Shown piece after piece: positions 8,834-17,352 of a DNA stretch of 35,924 bases. The notes beneath the pieces were generated by a model. That model did not search any database. It saw nothing but the letters and a program-made list of their open reading frames with translations, and was not told where the DNA came from. The stretch is from NCBI GenBank assembly GCA_029261675.1, contig JAJDBA010000309.1, positions 1 to 35,924 on the forward strand. The letters are read 5' to 3'. The position numbers and the translations under genes were made by a program. Positions within the stretch are counted from its first letter, which is position 1. The number at the start of each line of letters is the position of its first letter. The DNA is from Nitrospinaceae bacterium. Lineage in GTDB: Bacteria; Nitrospinota; Nitrospinia; Nitrospinales; VA-1.

Positions 8834-11398
8834 ATGGATTTTTCGTTAATCATAATTGTCTTGGTGGTTGTCGGTATCGGACTACGATTTGTCCTTTTCA
8901 GTTCTGATAAGGGCAGCTCACGTCAGAACAGAGAAAACCCTTCCTCAAGCTCGTCTACAAGTAAAGATGCTGTAGTTTCCTCTCCCAATTCCGGAAACTC
9001 TACTTCATCAAGCGGGGGATCTAGTCTGCTAAATCAATTATCCATGATTAACTCCAAGAAATTCCCCGCTTTATCAACAAAGCAATTACCGCAAAAGCTC
9101 GAAGCATTTTTTGGAAGGAAAGACATAATTCACGAAGTGAGCGGTAAAAATTGGGGAAGCGGTGGCCCAATATGTCTCTATGGTAAAAAAGCAGCGGGAA
9201 AAACAACTCTAGCATTAGTATTGGCTCATCAACTGGCTCCCAAGTATGCTGATGCTCAATTCTATATAGACCTAAAAGGGGAGGGGGATAAACCCTTATC
9301 TGTTGGCCAGGCAATGGGTTATGTGTTGCGCGCATTCAATCCGCACGAGCCTATACCTTCTGACCCGTTTGAGCTTTCTGAGCAATATGGTGCATCATTT
9401 CGAGGTAAAAGAATTCTGATTGTTCTCGAGAATGTGAAAAAACTTAGTCAGATAAAACAACTGATGCCATCGAAGGCCGGAATAATGATTACAACCTCGG
9501 AAGGTAAAATTGCACCTCCGGGTTCATTCTCAAGACAGGTGAAAGCTTTACATCCTGATGAAGGAGAATTGTTATTGTTTTATTTTGCTCCAAGTGCAAA
9601 ACAGGATGCAGGCGATATTTCTGAACTGTGTGGTCATTCACCGCTTGCGATCTCCATTGCAGGATCATTTCTCAAAGAATACCCAGACTATCCATTAGCC
9701 AATTTATTAAATCAACTTCGTGAAGAACGAAAGCTAATGAAGCCAGAGGGTGACGAATATCTGAAAGAAGAGAAAAAAGAAATTGAAATTATTGATCGCG
9801 ATGTACAGGCAATTTTCAATATCGTTAATAAGGAGTTGAAAAAAGAAACAGCGACCGTTCTTCGTAAGTTGGCCCTGTTTGCTGATTCTTTTGATGAAAA
9901 AGCAGAAGAGAATATTTGTGGGGATAGGGCTAACGAACATCTAAAAAGACTAGTCGCTTTGAAACTCATAGAATATGATCCGCTCAATCAAAGGTATTTT
10001 TTCCATGAAGTTATTCGTCAACTGGTTTCTAAAGAAGTAAGGCCTTCAGAGAAAATTCTGACTCACAGAAATCTGGCTCTTTATTATTATGAGGTGCTGG
10101 CAGAAGCCAATGAGCTTTATGGACAAGATGATGAAGCATCAGAAAGTGCTTTGAATATGTTTGATCTGAATTGGTTCAATATTCAGGCGGGGCATTCTTG
10201 GTCTGCTAACAAAAGCACGGAAGATGCAAATATCGCAAAACTCTGCGGTGACTACTGCACTCAGGCCCGGGTTTTGATGCCAATGCGCCACCCTCCGGAA
10301 GACTGTATTAAATGGAATGAGTCCGCTTTAACAGCATCGCGCGAATCTGAAAATATTGAGTCGGAAAAAAATAATCTACTCACACTGGGTATGCAGTTAT
10401 GTAGCTTAGGTTATTTTGAAAGAGCTGCCGAATATTTGGAAGATGCTCAAAGGCTTGCCAATCAGTTAAGCCACGTAAAAGATGAAAAAGATGCTTTGGA
10501 TTTATTAGGGCAAGCCTGCCTTGAGTTAGGAGACTATGAGAGAGCCAGTGAATGTTTTGAAAGAGTATTAGAGTTTGTAAAGCTCGAAGGCAATAAGAAA
10601 AAAGAAATGGAAGCGCTGGATTTCCTTGGTCAGGCCTATTACAAATCTAACGAGTTGGAGGAGGCAGAATCCAATTTTAAAAAATCACTGGAAATTGCGC
10701 AAAAGACGGATAGCAAGCCACAAGAGGCTAAAAACTTTGAAGATCTTGGTCTTGTCAGCACTAAAATGAAAAAATTCACCACGGCAATTTCTCAATTTAA
10801 GCAAGCCAAAACCGTGGCCCGGCAATGTAAAGACCAGACACGAGAGATGGGAGTATTACAGGGTATGGCCAATGCCCATATCAAAATGGGCAAACCCAAA
10901 AAAGGAATTGAAAATCTGGAGGCAGCTATCACTCTAGCAAAAAAAATGGGCAGTAAGAGAGATCAGGGAATAATATTAAAAAAACTGGGTGACTTTTATC
11001 AACAACTCAAGGAATTTGAAAAGGCTGCAGAGTTCTATGAAAAAGGCTGGCCCAAGATTCGTAAGGGTACAAATTTCAAATTTGAATATAACTTACTCAA
11101 TAGCTTGGGTGAAACATATTTAGAGCTGAATAATGATGAAAAGGCTTTGATATGCTTTCGCCACGCTAAATCCATTGGCAGGAAAAATGGTGAGCAATAT
11201 CTAGAGGCGAAATCTCTTTGGAATATGTCGCTGATATATCAAAAATCTGGCCCTCCAGAAGAAGCGATGAACTTTGCAGATATGGCAAGTCAAGCATGCC
11301 CGGAAAACCCAACAGACGAAGCTAAAAAGTTGGAAAAAGAGATTAAAGAATGGGTATTGAAAAAAGTCGAAGAAGATATTAAAGGCAGCGGATTGTAA
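8834..11398 (+). CDS. membrane-anchored STAND (NB-ARC-like) NTPase with TPR repeats
   Basis: The 854-residue protein starts with a single membrane helix (about 4-24, FSLIIIVLVVVGIGLRFVLF), then a Ser-rich linker (28-66). An NTPase module follows, with a P-loop from G117 to T124 (GKKAAGKT), a hydrophobic Walker B-like strand 'ILIVLENV' near 195-202, 'MITTSE' near 218, and a GLPL-like 'CGHSPLAISIAG' near 266. A winged-helix-like region spans about 320-400. From about 505 to 830 there are tandem TPR motifs (e.g. 'GDYERASECFERVLEF', 'KEFEKAAEFYEKG'). STAND proteins of this layout act as ligand-triggered oligomerising switches. No effector domain is visible, so the output is unknown. The anchor suggests a protein facing the cytoplasm at the inner membrane. 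Confidence 0.85.
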   Translation: MDFSLIIIVLVVVGIGLRFVLFSSDKGSSRQNRENPSSSSSTSKDAVVSSPNSGNSTSSSGGSSLLNQLSMINSKKFPALSTKQLPQKLEAFFGRKDIIHEVSGKNWGSGGPICLYGKKAAGKTTLALVLAHQLAPKYADAQFYIDLKGEGDKPLSVGQAMGYVLRAFNPHEPIPSDPFELSEQYGASFRGKRILIVLENVKKLSQIKQLMPSKAGIMITTSEGKIAPPGSFSRQVKALHPDEGELLLFYFAPSAKQDAGDISELCGHSPLAISIAGSFLKEYPDYPLANLLNQLREERKLMKPEGDEYLKEEKKEIEIIDRDVQAIFNIVNKELKKETATVLRKLALFADSFDEKAEENICGDRANEHLKRLVALKLIEYDPLNQRYFFHEVIRQLVSKEVRPSEKILTHRNLALYYYEVLAEANELYGQDDEASESALNMFDLNWFNIQAGHSWSANKSTEDANIAKLCGDYCTQARVLMPMRHPPEDCIKWNESALTASRESENIESEKNNLLTLGMQLCSLGYFERAAEYLEDAQRLANQLSHVKDEKDALDLLGQACLELGDYERASECFERVLEFVKLEGNKKKEMEALDFLGQAYYKSNELEEAESNFKKSLEIAQKTDSKPQEAKNFEDLGLVSTKMKKFTTAISQFKQAKTVARQCKDQTREMGVLQGMANAHIKMGKPKKGIENLEAAITLAKKMGSKRDQGIILKKLGDFYQQLKEFEKAAEFYEKGWPKIRKGTNFKFEYNLLNSLGETYLELNNDEKALICFRHAKSIGRKNGEQYLEAKSLWNMSLIYQKSGPPEEAMNFADMASQACPENPTDEAKKLEKEIKEWVLKKVEEDIKGSGL

Positions 11399-11399
11399 C

Positions 11400-11693
11400 C
11401 TACCCTTTAACCTTTTTCCATTTTAGGGTCACATCGCCTTTCCGTATCTTTACTTGACAACCTAGCCGCATGCCATCCTCAAGGTCTTCTTCCAATAAAT
11501 AATCCTTTTCCTCTTCTGTGATTCTCGAAAGGTTTTCTCGACCTTTAACTACAGTGACTTCACACACTCCACAGGTTCCCTCTGTGCAACCAAAAGAAAG
11601 TGAAACATCAACTTCATCGCAAAACTCCATGAGTGGGGTGCCATCTTCCACCTCATGCGTAACATTGTCTGTCTTGAAAAATACCTTGGCCAC
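11400..11693 (-). CDS. 2Fe-2S ferredoxin
   Basis: This 97-residue plant-type [2Fe-2S] ferredoxin has cysteine ligands in 'FGCTEGTCGVCEV' (CX4CX2C) and a fourth Cys in 'LGCQV' near residue 83. It would act as a soluble electron carrier with an unidentified partner. The start is a GTG preceded by GGGAG about 7 bases upstream. It ends 1 bp from the convergent STAND gene, leaving no room for a terminator. No Fe-S assembly gene is adjacent, so it cannot be assigned to a pathway. Confidence 0.92.
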   Translation of the reverse strand: MAKVFFKTDNVTHEVEDGTPLMEFCDEVDVSLSFGCTEGTCGVCEVTVVKGRENLSRITEEEKDYLLEEDLEDGMRLGCQVKIRKGDVTLKWKKVKG

Positions 11694-11734
11694 GCTAAAC
11701 TCCCTTTAAAACTGGCTGATTGTGAATCCTTAGA

Positions 11735-12625
11735 TCAAATGCCAGTATCTTTTAAAAATTGGATGTGCTTTATTTGTTCTTCAGTTAAATTTTTTGGTAT
11801 TTCAATTTTCACATTTACAAGTTGATCGCCCTGAACACCTGATGAAGATTTAATACCCACTTCTTTTCTTCGTAATTTTGAGTTGCTCTGTATCCCAGGA
11901 GGAATCTTAACACTTTTTATTCCGTTTAATGTTTGCACTTCAATAGTCGTGCCTAGTAGTGCATCCGTCAATTTAATTTCAGAGTCAATCATAACATTTT
12001 GGCCATCCCGTCTGAAAAGAGGGTGGGGGAGGACTCGAATTTTCAGGTGCAAGTCCCCCTGGTTTTTACCGTCTGGACTCAAATGACCTTTTCCTTGCAA
12101 CCTGAGTATTTTTCCATTTGTGACCCCTGAAGGGATTTTAATACTTGTCTCCTCTACAACGCCATTTCTTGAAATGGCAATATTTCTTTGTGCTCCCAGG
12201 GCTGCTTCTTCAAAACCAATGGAAAGTTCTTTTATTAGAGTAGGAGGCTTTACACTTTGTGGATTTGGACGTTGAAAAGGATTTCCTCCACCGGGAAAAC
12301 CACCTCTCCCTTGATGAGGGTTACCTGCATTCGAACCAAAGCCAAACCCACGAAGAATATCATTCACGTCAAAGTCTCGAAAAATATCTTCTTGTGAAAA
12401 TTTTTGATGAAATCCTTCTGATCCAAACTGATCATATTCTCGACGTTTTTTCTTATCGCTGAGAACCGCATAGGCTTCACTTATATCTTTAAATTTGCTT
12501 TCCGCTTTGGCATCACCCTCATTGCGATCGGGATGATATTTCATAGCCTGCTTGCGATAAGCCTTTTTAATCTCATCATCGGAAGAGCCCTTTTGAATTC
12601 CAAGAACCGAGTAGTAGTCTGTCAT
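11735..12625 (-). CDS. J-domain co-chaperone, CbpA-like (DnaJ without zinc finger)
   Basis: The 296-residue protein has an N-terminal J domain (1-70) with the HPD motif in 'MKYHPDRNEGD', which stimulates DnaK ATPase. A Gly/Phe/Pro-rich linker follows (about 85-125, GFGFGSNAGNPHQGRGG). Two beta-sandwich client-binding domains come next, with 'GVTNGKILRLQGKG' and 'LPHPLFRRDGQNV'. There is no CXXCXGXG zinc-finger repeat, so it is a type II co-chaperone similar to CbpA/DnaJ2 rather than the housekeeping DnaJ. It lies downstream of, and divergent from, the lipoprotein gene, with 81 bp between the starts. The gap to the ferredoxin gene is 41 bp, so they may be co-transcribed. Confidence 0.92.
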   Translation of the reverse strand: MTDYYSVLGIQKGSSDDEIKKAYRKQAMKYHPDRNEGDAKAESKFKDISEAYAVLSDKKKRREYDQFGSEGFHQKFSQEDIFRDFDVNDILRGFGFGSNAGNPHQGRGGFPGGGNPFQRPNPQSVKPPTLIKELSIGFEEAALGAQRNIAISRNGVVEETSIKIPSGVTNGKILRLQGKGHLSPDGKNQGDLHLKIRVLPHPLFRRDGQNVMIDSEIKLTDALLGTTIEVQTLNGIKSVKIPPGIQSNSKLRRKEVGIKSSSGVQGDQLVNVKIEIPKNLTEEQIKHIQFLKDTGI

Positions 12626-12706
12626 TTTCGTAAAGAGTTGAATTTTAAGGAGATTTTGTCTAAACTTAATCTGATTTAATTATAAATTATACAACCTTGT
12701 AGAGCT

Positions 12707-13534
12707 ATGAAAAGTATTTTTCGAGCAATTAGTATTTTATTTTTCTTCATGTTTTTGACCGCTTGTGGCGGGTACCTTCCTTCGGCTCCCAGTAATTGGT
12801 CGGCGAACCCTACTGAAATGCATGCATGGGACCCTCCTGATGCAGAAACCCTAGCTAAAAGAAGAGAGAATCAAGAACATCTGGATAAACTAACAAGTGA
12901 AATCGAAAGACTGTTCATAAATCATGCCTCCCTAGATCAACAGGGAGCAACCATGGATGATTTAACTCGCAAAACGGATGCGAAGATCCGCAGATCTGAA
13001 AAGGAATTTACAGACCAGATTGGGAAAGAAATCGACCGTAGTAAAAAAATGCAATCCGATGTAAAGGAAACGCAGACAAAACTCAAACAAGCAGAGGAAA
13101 GGCTAAAAGAACGAGCTAAAATTATACCTCCTGTTATTTTCTCCAGTGCAAATTATAATGCGGCTATGAAAGCTTTCAGTCAAGGGCAATACCAAATAAG
13201 CCTTAGACTTTTTAATAAACTAATTAAACAAAACCCTCCCAAGTTTCTAGAAGATAATATCCACTTCGGTTTAGGCTCTTCTTATTTTAGGTTAAAAAAG
13301 TATTCTCAAGCACAGAAACATTTTCAAAAAATACTTGATGACTTTCAAATGGGAGACAAACGATTCAACTCTTATGTAATGCTCGGAGTTATTCATAACC
13401 TTCAGGGTGAAAAGAGCCGAGCTCTCTACTTGCTTGATGAGGCGCTCAGTAACAATCCTCCAGAGAGGATGAAGCCATTGATCACTCGATTAATCAGAAA
13501 TATAAATGAGGAGCCTGCTCATGCCGCTAATTAA
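12707..13534 (+). CDS. TPR lipoprotein with coiled coil, CpoB/YbgF-like
   Basis: The 275-residue protein has a lipoprotein signal peptide (MKSIFRAISILFFFMFLTAC) with Cys20 in the lipobox 'LTAC', so it should be exported and lipid-anchored. A charged coiled coil spans about 50-140 (TQTKLKQAEERLKERAK is its end). Two or three TPR-like repeats follow (155-255: 'NAAMKAFSQGQYQISLRLFNKLI', then 'FGLGSSYFRLKKYSQAQKHFQ'). The order coiled coil then TPR is that of CpoB/YbgF, the envelope-constriction partner of the Tol-Pal system, but CpoB is normally periplasmic rather than lipidated and no tol gene is nearby. The next gene overlaps its end by 14 bp. Confidence 0.8.
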   Translation: MKSIFRAISILFFFMFLTACGGYLPSAPSNWSANPTEMHAWDPPDAETLAKRRENQEHLDKLTSEIERLFINHASLDQQGATMDDLTRKTDAKIRRSEKEFTDQIGKEIDRSKKMQSDVKETQTKLKQAEERLKERAKIIPPVIFSSANYNAAMKAFSQGQYQISLRLFNKLIKQNPPKFLEDNIHFGLGSSYFRLKKYSQAQKHFQKILDDFQMGDKRFNSYVMLGVIHNLQGEKSRALYLLDEALSNNPPERMKPLITRLIRNINEEPAHAAN

Positions 13535-14177
13535 TGAGTTGGCTCCCGACTTAGAAGTCACAGAATGGGTTCAAGGTGAGCCTTCAAATATTAGTCAGCA
13601 AAGGGGAAAAATAATAATCGTGAAAGTATTTCAGGTGAATTGCCCTGGATGCTTTAGCGCAGGGTTTCCAGAAATCCTTGATGCGCTGCAAAATTTCAGT
13701 GATAAACCTGTCATTTTCTGGGGATTGGCTACCGCCTTTGAAGACTTTGAGTTAAATAATATTGAAAATTTAAAGAAACTTATAAGTCATGGTGAAGTGG
13801 TAGGTGAAACTTTGTATAGATTGGGAAGCCAGGGGATGCTCGAAAATAATCGGCTATCTTACACAATCCCTTTTCCCGTAGCATGGGACAATATTATTCC
13901 AGCAGATCCATCAAATGCATCTGTCGATGCTACAAAAATGATTGAAAGGGATTTTCCAGAATTTGCAAAACTACCTGAGTCAAGTCAAAGAAAAATAAGA
14001 GAGCAGGTAATGGCTTATTACAAGAATAAAAAGTTCTCTGCGGCGACTTTCGAAAAGTATCAGATGAGAGGAACACCTTCAACCTTGATGATTGATCAAG
14101 CAGGAGTACTCCGTGGAAAGTGGTTTGGGTCGGGGTTTGGTCTTACGAAAGAGATTGAAAATCTTTTGGCCGAATAA
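13521..14177 (+). CDS. thioredoxin-fold redoxin (TlpA/AhpC-TSA-like)
   Basis: This 218-residue thioredoxin-fold protein has its active-site cysteine pair in 'NCPGCF' (CPGC) near residue 40 and the conserved cis-proline segment 'RGTPSTLMID' near 188. The CXXC pair suggests a thiol-disulfide oxidoreductase rather than a one-Cys peroxiredoxin. A long insertion separates the two motifs. No signal peptide is visible, so a cytoplasmic location is likely. I chose the ATG at 13521 because GAGGAG lies 7 bases upstream; the ATG at 13506 has no ribosome site. It overlaps the lipoprotein gene by 14 bp and is probably translated with it. Confidence 0.85.
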   Translation: MPLINELAPDLEVTEWVQGEPSNISQQRGKIIIVKVFQVNCPGCFSAGFPEILDALQNFSDKPVIFWGLATAFEDFELNNIENLKKLISHGEVVGETLYRLGSQGMLENNRLSYTIPFPVAWDNIIPADPSNASVDATKMIERDFPEFAKLPESSQRKIREQVMAYYKNKKFSAATFEKYQMRGTPSTLMIDQAGVLRGKWFGSGFGLTKEIENLLAE

Positions 14178-14218
14178 ACCAAGTTCTAAAATAGCAAGTC
14201 TAAAACTTATCTAAAGGG

Positions 14219-14386
14219 CTATAGGGCAGGATCATTCGACTTAGCTTTGTCTATGGTTTCTTTTATGCGTAGTTTTCTTAATAATCGCATATTTTCTTCC
14301 CGGAGCTTGTTCTCAAACTCCTCAACATTGTTGTTCTTGTGGCTATCATCCAGCGAAGGCACACTTTTACCTTGCGCAGCTTCCAT
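14219..14386 (-). CDS. small charged helical protein, unknown
   Basis: This 55-residue ORF is supported by a strong Shine-Dalgarno (AAAGGAGG) 6-7 bases before the ATG at 14386. An upstream in-frame ATG at 14422 lacks one. The protein is mostly helix-forming and charged (VEEFENKLREENMRLLRKL, then IKETIDKAKSNDP), suggesting a short coiled coil. It follows the DUF115 gene on the same strand after about 220 bp. Function unknown. Confidence 0.6.
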   Translation of the reverse strand: MEAAQGKSVPSLDDSHKNNNVEEFENKLREENMRLLRKLRIKETIDKAKSNDPAL

Positions 14387-14604
14387 GCCCGCCTCCTTTT
14401 TAATTATTTTGCGATAAATCAATAATAAACGAATTAACTGAATTTGTCAATTCTAAACTATTGAATTTTTGTGGATTAGTGATTTTCTTTCCTGAATAGG
14501 CTAAAAGAGAATTATGACCCTTCTTAGTATAATAAAAGTCAGTTTTGAAAAATTCAAAAGGTTTGATTGAGTGTGTCGCTCGGGCGTTATCGAGGTGGAG
14601 CAGA

Positions 14605-16488
14605 TTAAATTCCTTTGCTTCCCTTCGCAAATACTTCAAAGGCAGTTATATTGAATTCAACAGCTCCCTTCAAAACATCATAAAAATCCCGATCTCGTAG
14701 AAACTCTTCTTCTAATAGTTCTTTCCCCCCAGCCGAAGTCTTCTTGTTCATAATTGCAGTCGACCTTTGATTCCAACTCGAAAATCCAGAATAATCATAA
14801 CCCTGCAATAGCAATGTTGCGTCTTCATCTTTTAGAAGAAACTGAATTATTGACTTCATACTTTGAACAAACTCCCCCTTACTCTGGTTTGTGAGAGGTT
14901 CGTCTTTAAAAAACTGGTTTTCAAGTTTGTTTAAGAGATTGGAAACCTCGGCGAAAATGACAAGTTGTTTGTCAGCAGCTCTGATTACCTTATTAATGTC
15001 AGACAATTCCATTGGAATGGAATGGAGGGTAGTCTTTATTTTAGCCGAAATATTGACTGTGCAATATGAATTTATTGCTTCACGCAGGGATATATTATTT
15101 AACCCTTTTATTCCAATGCCGCCTTCTGTTGCATTAAAGGCTTTTGAACTTTCATCTATTGAATTAGAAAACATATTTGAATAGGTTTCCATAGATACTG
15201 TAGTGCTTGTTGTAATATCAAAAACATTCGGTCTCTCCAGTAGATTACTAGAATACAAATGGAACTTTTCCTGATCCAAATAATTCATGGTTTCATGCTG
15301 ATTCACTTTGTCTTCCCGTTGGAGATAGTAATAAGAATTCCTGCAGTGCAATCGCTTCTTTGAGAAGGAGAGATCCTGTCCAATGAATATAATTGGTTCA
15401 CACCCAATGAATTTGGCAAATTGGAATGCCGCATGGGCGACTGAAAATATTTTTTCCAGAGAACCCTTCTCCCCCATATGCCTCTGTAACCATTCGGCCA
15501 AACTGATGGAAGAGTTATAGGTAAGACGTTTACCTGGAAAAGTATCTGGAATTCTTGATGGGACGACAGGGTTATAAAGCAACCAGGAATCCTTCGAATT
15601 GTTTTGCAGATCAAAAAAGTTGAGCGTTGTCTCGTCAGGATCAATTGCAACTATAAAATCAGGAAAAATTTTATTTTCAACGAGGGGCTTCAAAGCTGTT
15701 GCTACCGAGATTAGAAGAAAGTTGTCTCTTTTTGTATTAAGGTACTGAATATTTTTGTCGAGAGACGGGCCTGCTGAACAAATAATTACAGGGATATTTG
15801 ATAAGCGATTCTTTAAACTTGTTATCCCTGTACTGGTAATGAGATTTGAAAAATTTTTAATGATATTTTTATAAAAGGTTTTAGATTTTGCTGATTGTGT
15901 CTTAAGGTCAATTGTTGAAGCTTGAAAAATTTCCTTTATTCCTGCTAGCAGCTCACTGGTCCTTTTTGAATTTACTTCTGATAACGCATTTTGTTGAACA
16001 AGTCGATATCCATTTAAGCTGAAATTTACTTTTTCATCCTCTAATGCTGCTATTACTTCTTCCCGTTGTTGGGAGAAAATAAATGTCAGGCCGGGGTGGG
16101 TTAGAAGTTGTTCTTGATCATTAGCCTCAAAAGCCAATCTGGCCAAGTGCATGTCATTTTCTATTACAACGATTTTTGAATGTTCAGATGTTGCTTTAAT
16201 GAGTTCAGTGATGTGGTAGCCCAACCCCATCCCTACTACAATGAAATTCGTGGCATCACTAGCGCCTAATGATCCGATAAAACGGTTTGCCTCACGAATT
16301 GGATCGTATTTGCTGAGCAGATGTTTTTTGCTCCCCTTGGCATTTAGATGGGAAAGAGTGGGATAGCCAGATTGGGATAAGGAAACTTCATATTCCAGCG
16401 ATGACTGTGTGCTGTTTATAATCTCATATGCCTTAGGGTGAAGGGATTTTAAAAGAGAGAGATTCTTGCTGAGAATATCCACAGTCAT
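14605..16488 (-). CDS. DUF115 (motility accessory factor / MptE-like) protein
   Basis: The 627-residue protein has the DUF115 core. 'FIVVGMGLGYHI' near residue 83 opens a Rossmann-like N-terminal segment. 'VIICSAGPSLDKNIQYL' near 235, 'DFIVAIDPDETTLNFF' near 280 and 'CEPIIFIGQDLSF' near 370 are the family's hallmark motifs. DUF115 proteins include Maf factors that glycosylate flagellin with nonulosonic acids, and archaeal MptE pterin pyrophosphokinases. No flagellar or sialic-acid gene is present here, so the substrate is unknown. It lies 43 bp after bioC on the same strand. Its stop at 14605 is followed by 180 bp in which I see no convincing gene. Confidence 0.85.
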   Translation of the reverse strand: MTVDILSKNLSLLKSLHPKAYEIINSTQSSLEYEVSLSQSGYPTLSHLNAKGSKKHLLSKYDPIREANRFIGSLGASDATNFIVVGMGLGYHITELIKATSEHSKIVVIENDMHLARLAFEANDQEQLLTHPGLTFIFSQQREEVIAALEDEKVNFSLNGYRLVQQNALSEVNSKRTSELLAGIKEIFQASTIDLKTQSAKSKTFYKNIIKNFSNLITSTGITSLKNRLSNIPVIICSAGPSLDKNIQYLNTKRDNFLLISVATALKPLVENKIFPDFIVAIDPDETTLNFFDLQNNSKDSWLLYNPVVPSRIPDTFPGKRLTYNSSISLAEWLQRHMGEKGSLEKIFSVAHAAFQFAKFIGCEPIIFIGQDLSFSKKRLHCRNSYYYLQREDKVNQHETMNYLDQEKFHLYSSNLLERPNVFDITTSTTVSMETYSNMFSNSIDESSKAFNATEGGIGIKGLNNISLREAINSYCTVNISAKIKTTLHSIPMELSDINKVIRAADKQLVIFAEVSNLLNKLENQFFKDEPLTNQSKGEFVQSMKSIIQFLLKDEDATLLLQGYDYSGFSSWNQRSTAIMNKKTSAGGKELLEEEFLRDRDFYDVLKGAVEFNITAFEVFAKGSKGI

Positions 16489-16531
16489 AGTTAGTGATAT
16501 TTACGTGTTAAAGATGAAGTATCATTTGAGA

Positions 16532-17293
16532 TTAAATGGAAATGGAAAAATAAAAAAGCTCCCAGGTTGCGTAGACTCCCTGTTCGGTGGCAAAGCGTTT
16601 ATCATAATCACGGATTAGTTTTCTTAATCCGCCGGCGTTAAAAATTCTAATTGGCGCGGCTCCAATTTGTTGCAGGTTTTTCATGAGATTCAGGGTGCTT
16701 GGAGAAAATATTTTTCTTTTTTCCACATCAATAGAATTTAGTGTATACCCAGAATTTTTTATAAAATTTTTCCACTGCTTTAGAGAGAAGAGTGTGATTG
16801 GACTGCTTAAATTGGCTGTCTCGCGAAACTCCACTAGAGTTTGAGGGCCAAAAGTACTGAAAAGTATAGTTCCTGTTTTATTTAATGAACTCTTTAAATG
16901 CGCTAAGGTCTCCATCGGATTCAAGAACCATTGAAAAACTGCATTAGCGCAAATCAGATCGGTCTTTTCAAGAGATACTTTTTCAGCATTTCCTACTATG
17001 AATTTAGTATTTGTTGGAATGCTTAAGCGTGATTTTAAAGTTTCAATCATCACAGGTGAAATATCATTTAACGTCAATTCATTGATAGGCATGGTTAGCA
17101 GATGTCTAGTAAAGACTCCTGTTCCGCAACCTAGTTCAAGAATATGGGAAGGGGACTTTTCTGGCAAATAGGAAGCTAATCTTTCTGCCATCGATTTCTG
17201 TAATAGGGCGTAACGATCGTAGGAGTGCGCGTATTTTGAGAAACTCGCAATTATATTTTTTTCTATGCCGGAATTTTTGGGATCCAATGTCAA
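16532..17293 (-). CDS. bioC: malonyl-ACP O-methyltransferase
   Basis: BioC methylates malonyl-ACP with SAM so that fatty-acid synthase can build pimeloyl-ACP methyl ester for biotin. The 253 residues begin like BioC ('IIASFSKYAHSYDRYALLQKSMAERLASYL'-type start). The SAM-binding 'ILELGCGTGVFTRHLL' is near residue 52 and 'DLICANAVFQWFLNP', with the BioC-typical NAVFQW, near 105. The bioH-like and bioF genes upstream on the same strand support the assignment over other class I methyltransferases. A 59-bp gap separates it from the kinase gene. Confidence 0.9.
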   Translation of the reverse strand: MTLDPKNSGIEKNIIASFSKYAHSYDRYALLQKSMAERLASYLPEKSPSHILELGCGTGVFTRHLLTMPINELTLNDISPVMIETLKSRLSIPTNTKFIVGNAEKVSLEKTDLICANAVFQWFLNPMETLAHLKSSLNKTGTILFSTFGPQTLVEFRETANLSSPITLFSLKQWKNFIKNSGYTLNSIDVEKRKIFSPSTLNLMKNLQQIGAAPIRIFNAGGLRKLIRDYDKRFATEQGVYATWELFYFSISI

Positions 17294-17352
17294 ATCAGGA
17301 TTAAAGTTAGTGGCAGTGAAAAAAACGGAATGGACTTATTGATTTTATACAA

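Noticed and set aside
13506..13520. Upstream ATG for the redoxin gene
   Set aside because: It has no Shine-Dalgarno, whereas GAGGAG stands 7 bases before the ATG at 13521.
14400..14639. 79-codon open frame on the minus strand after the DUF115 gene
   Set aside because: It starts with TTG inside the DUF115 coding end, has no ribosome site and no recognisable motif. I treat the stretch as intergenic.
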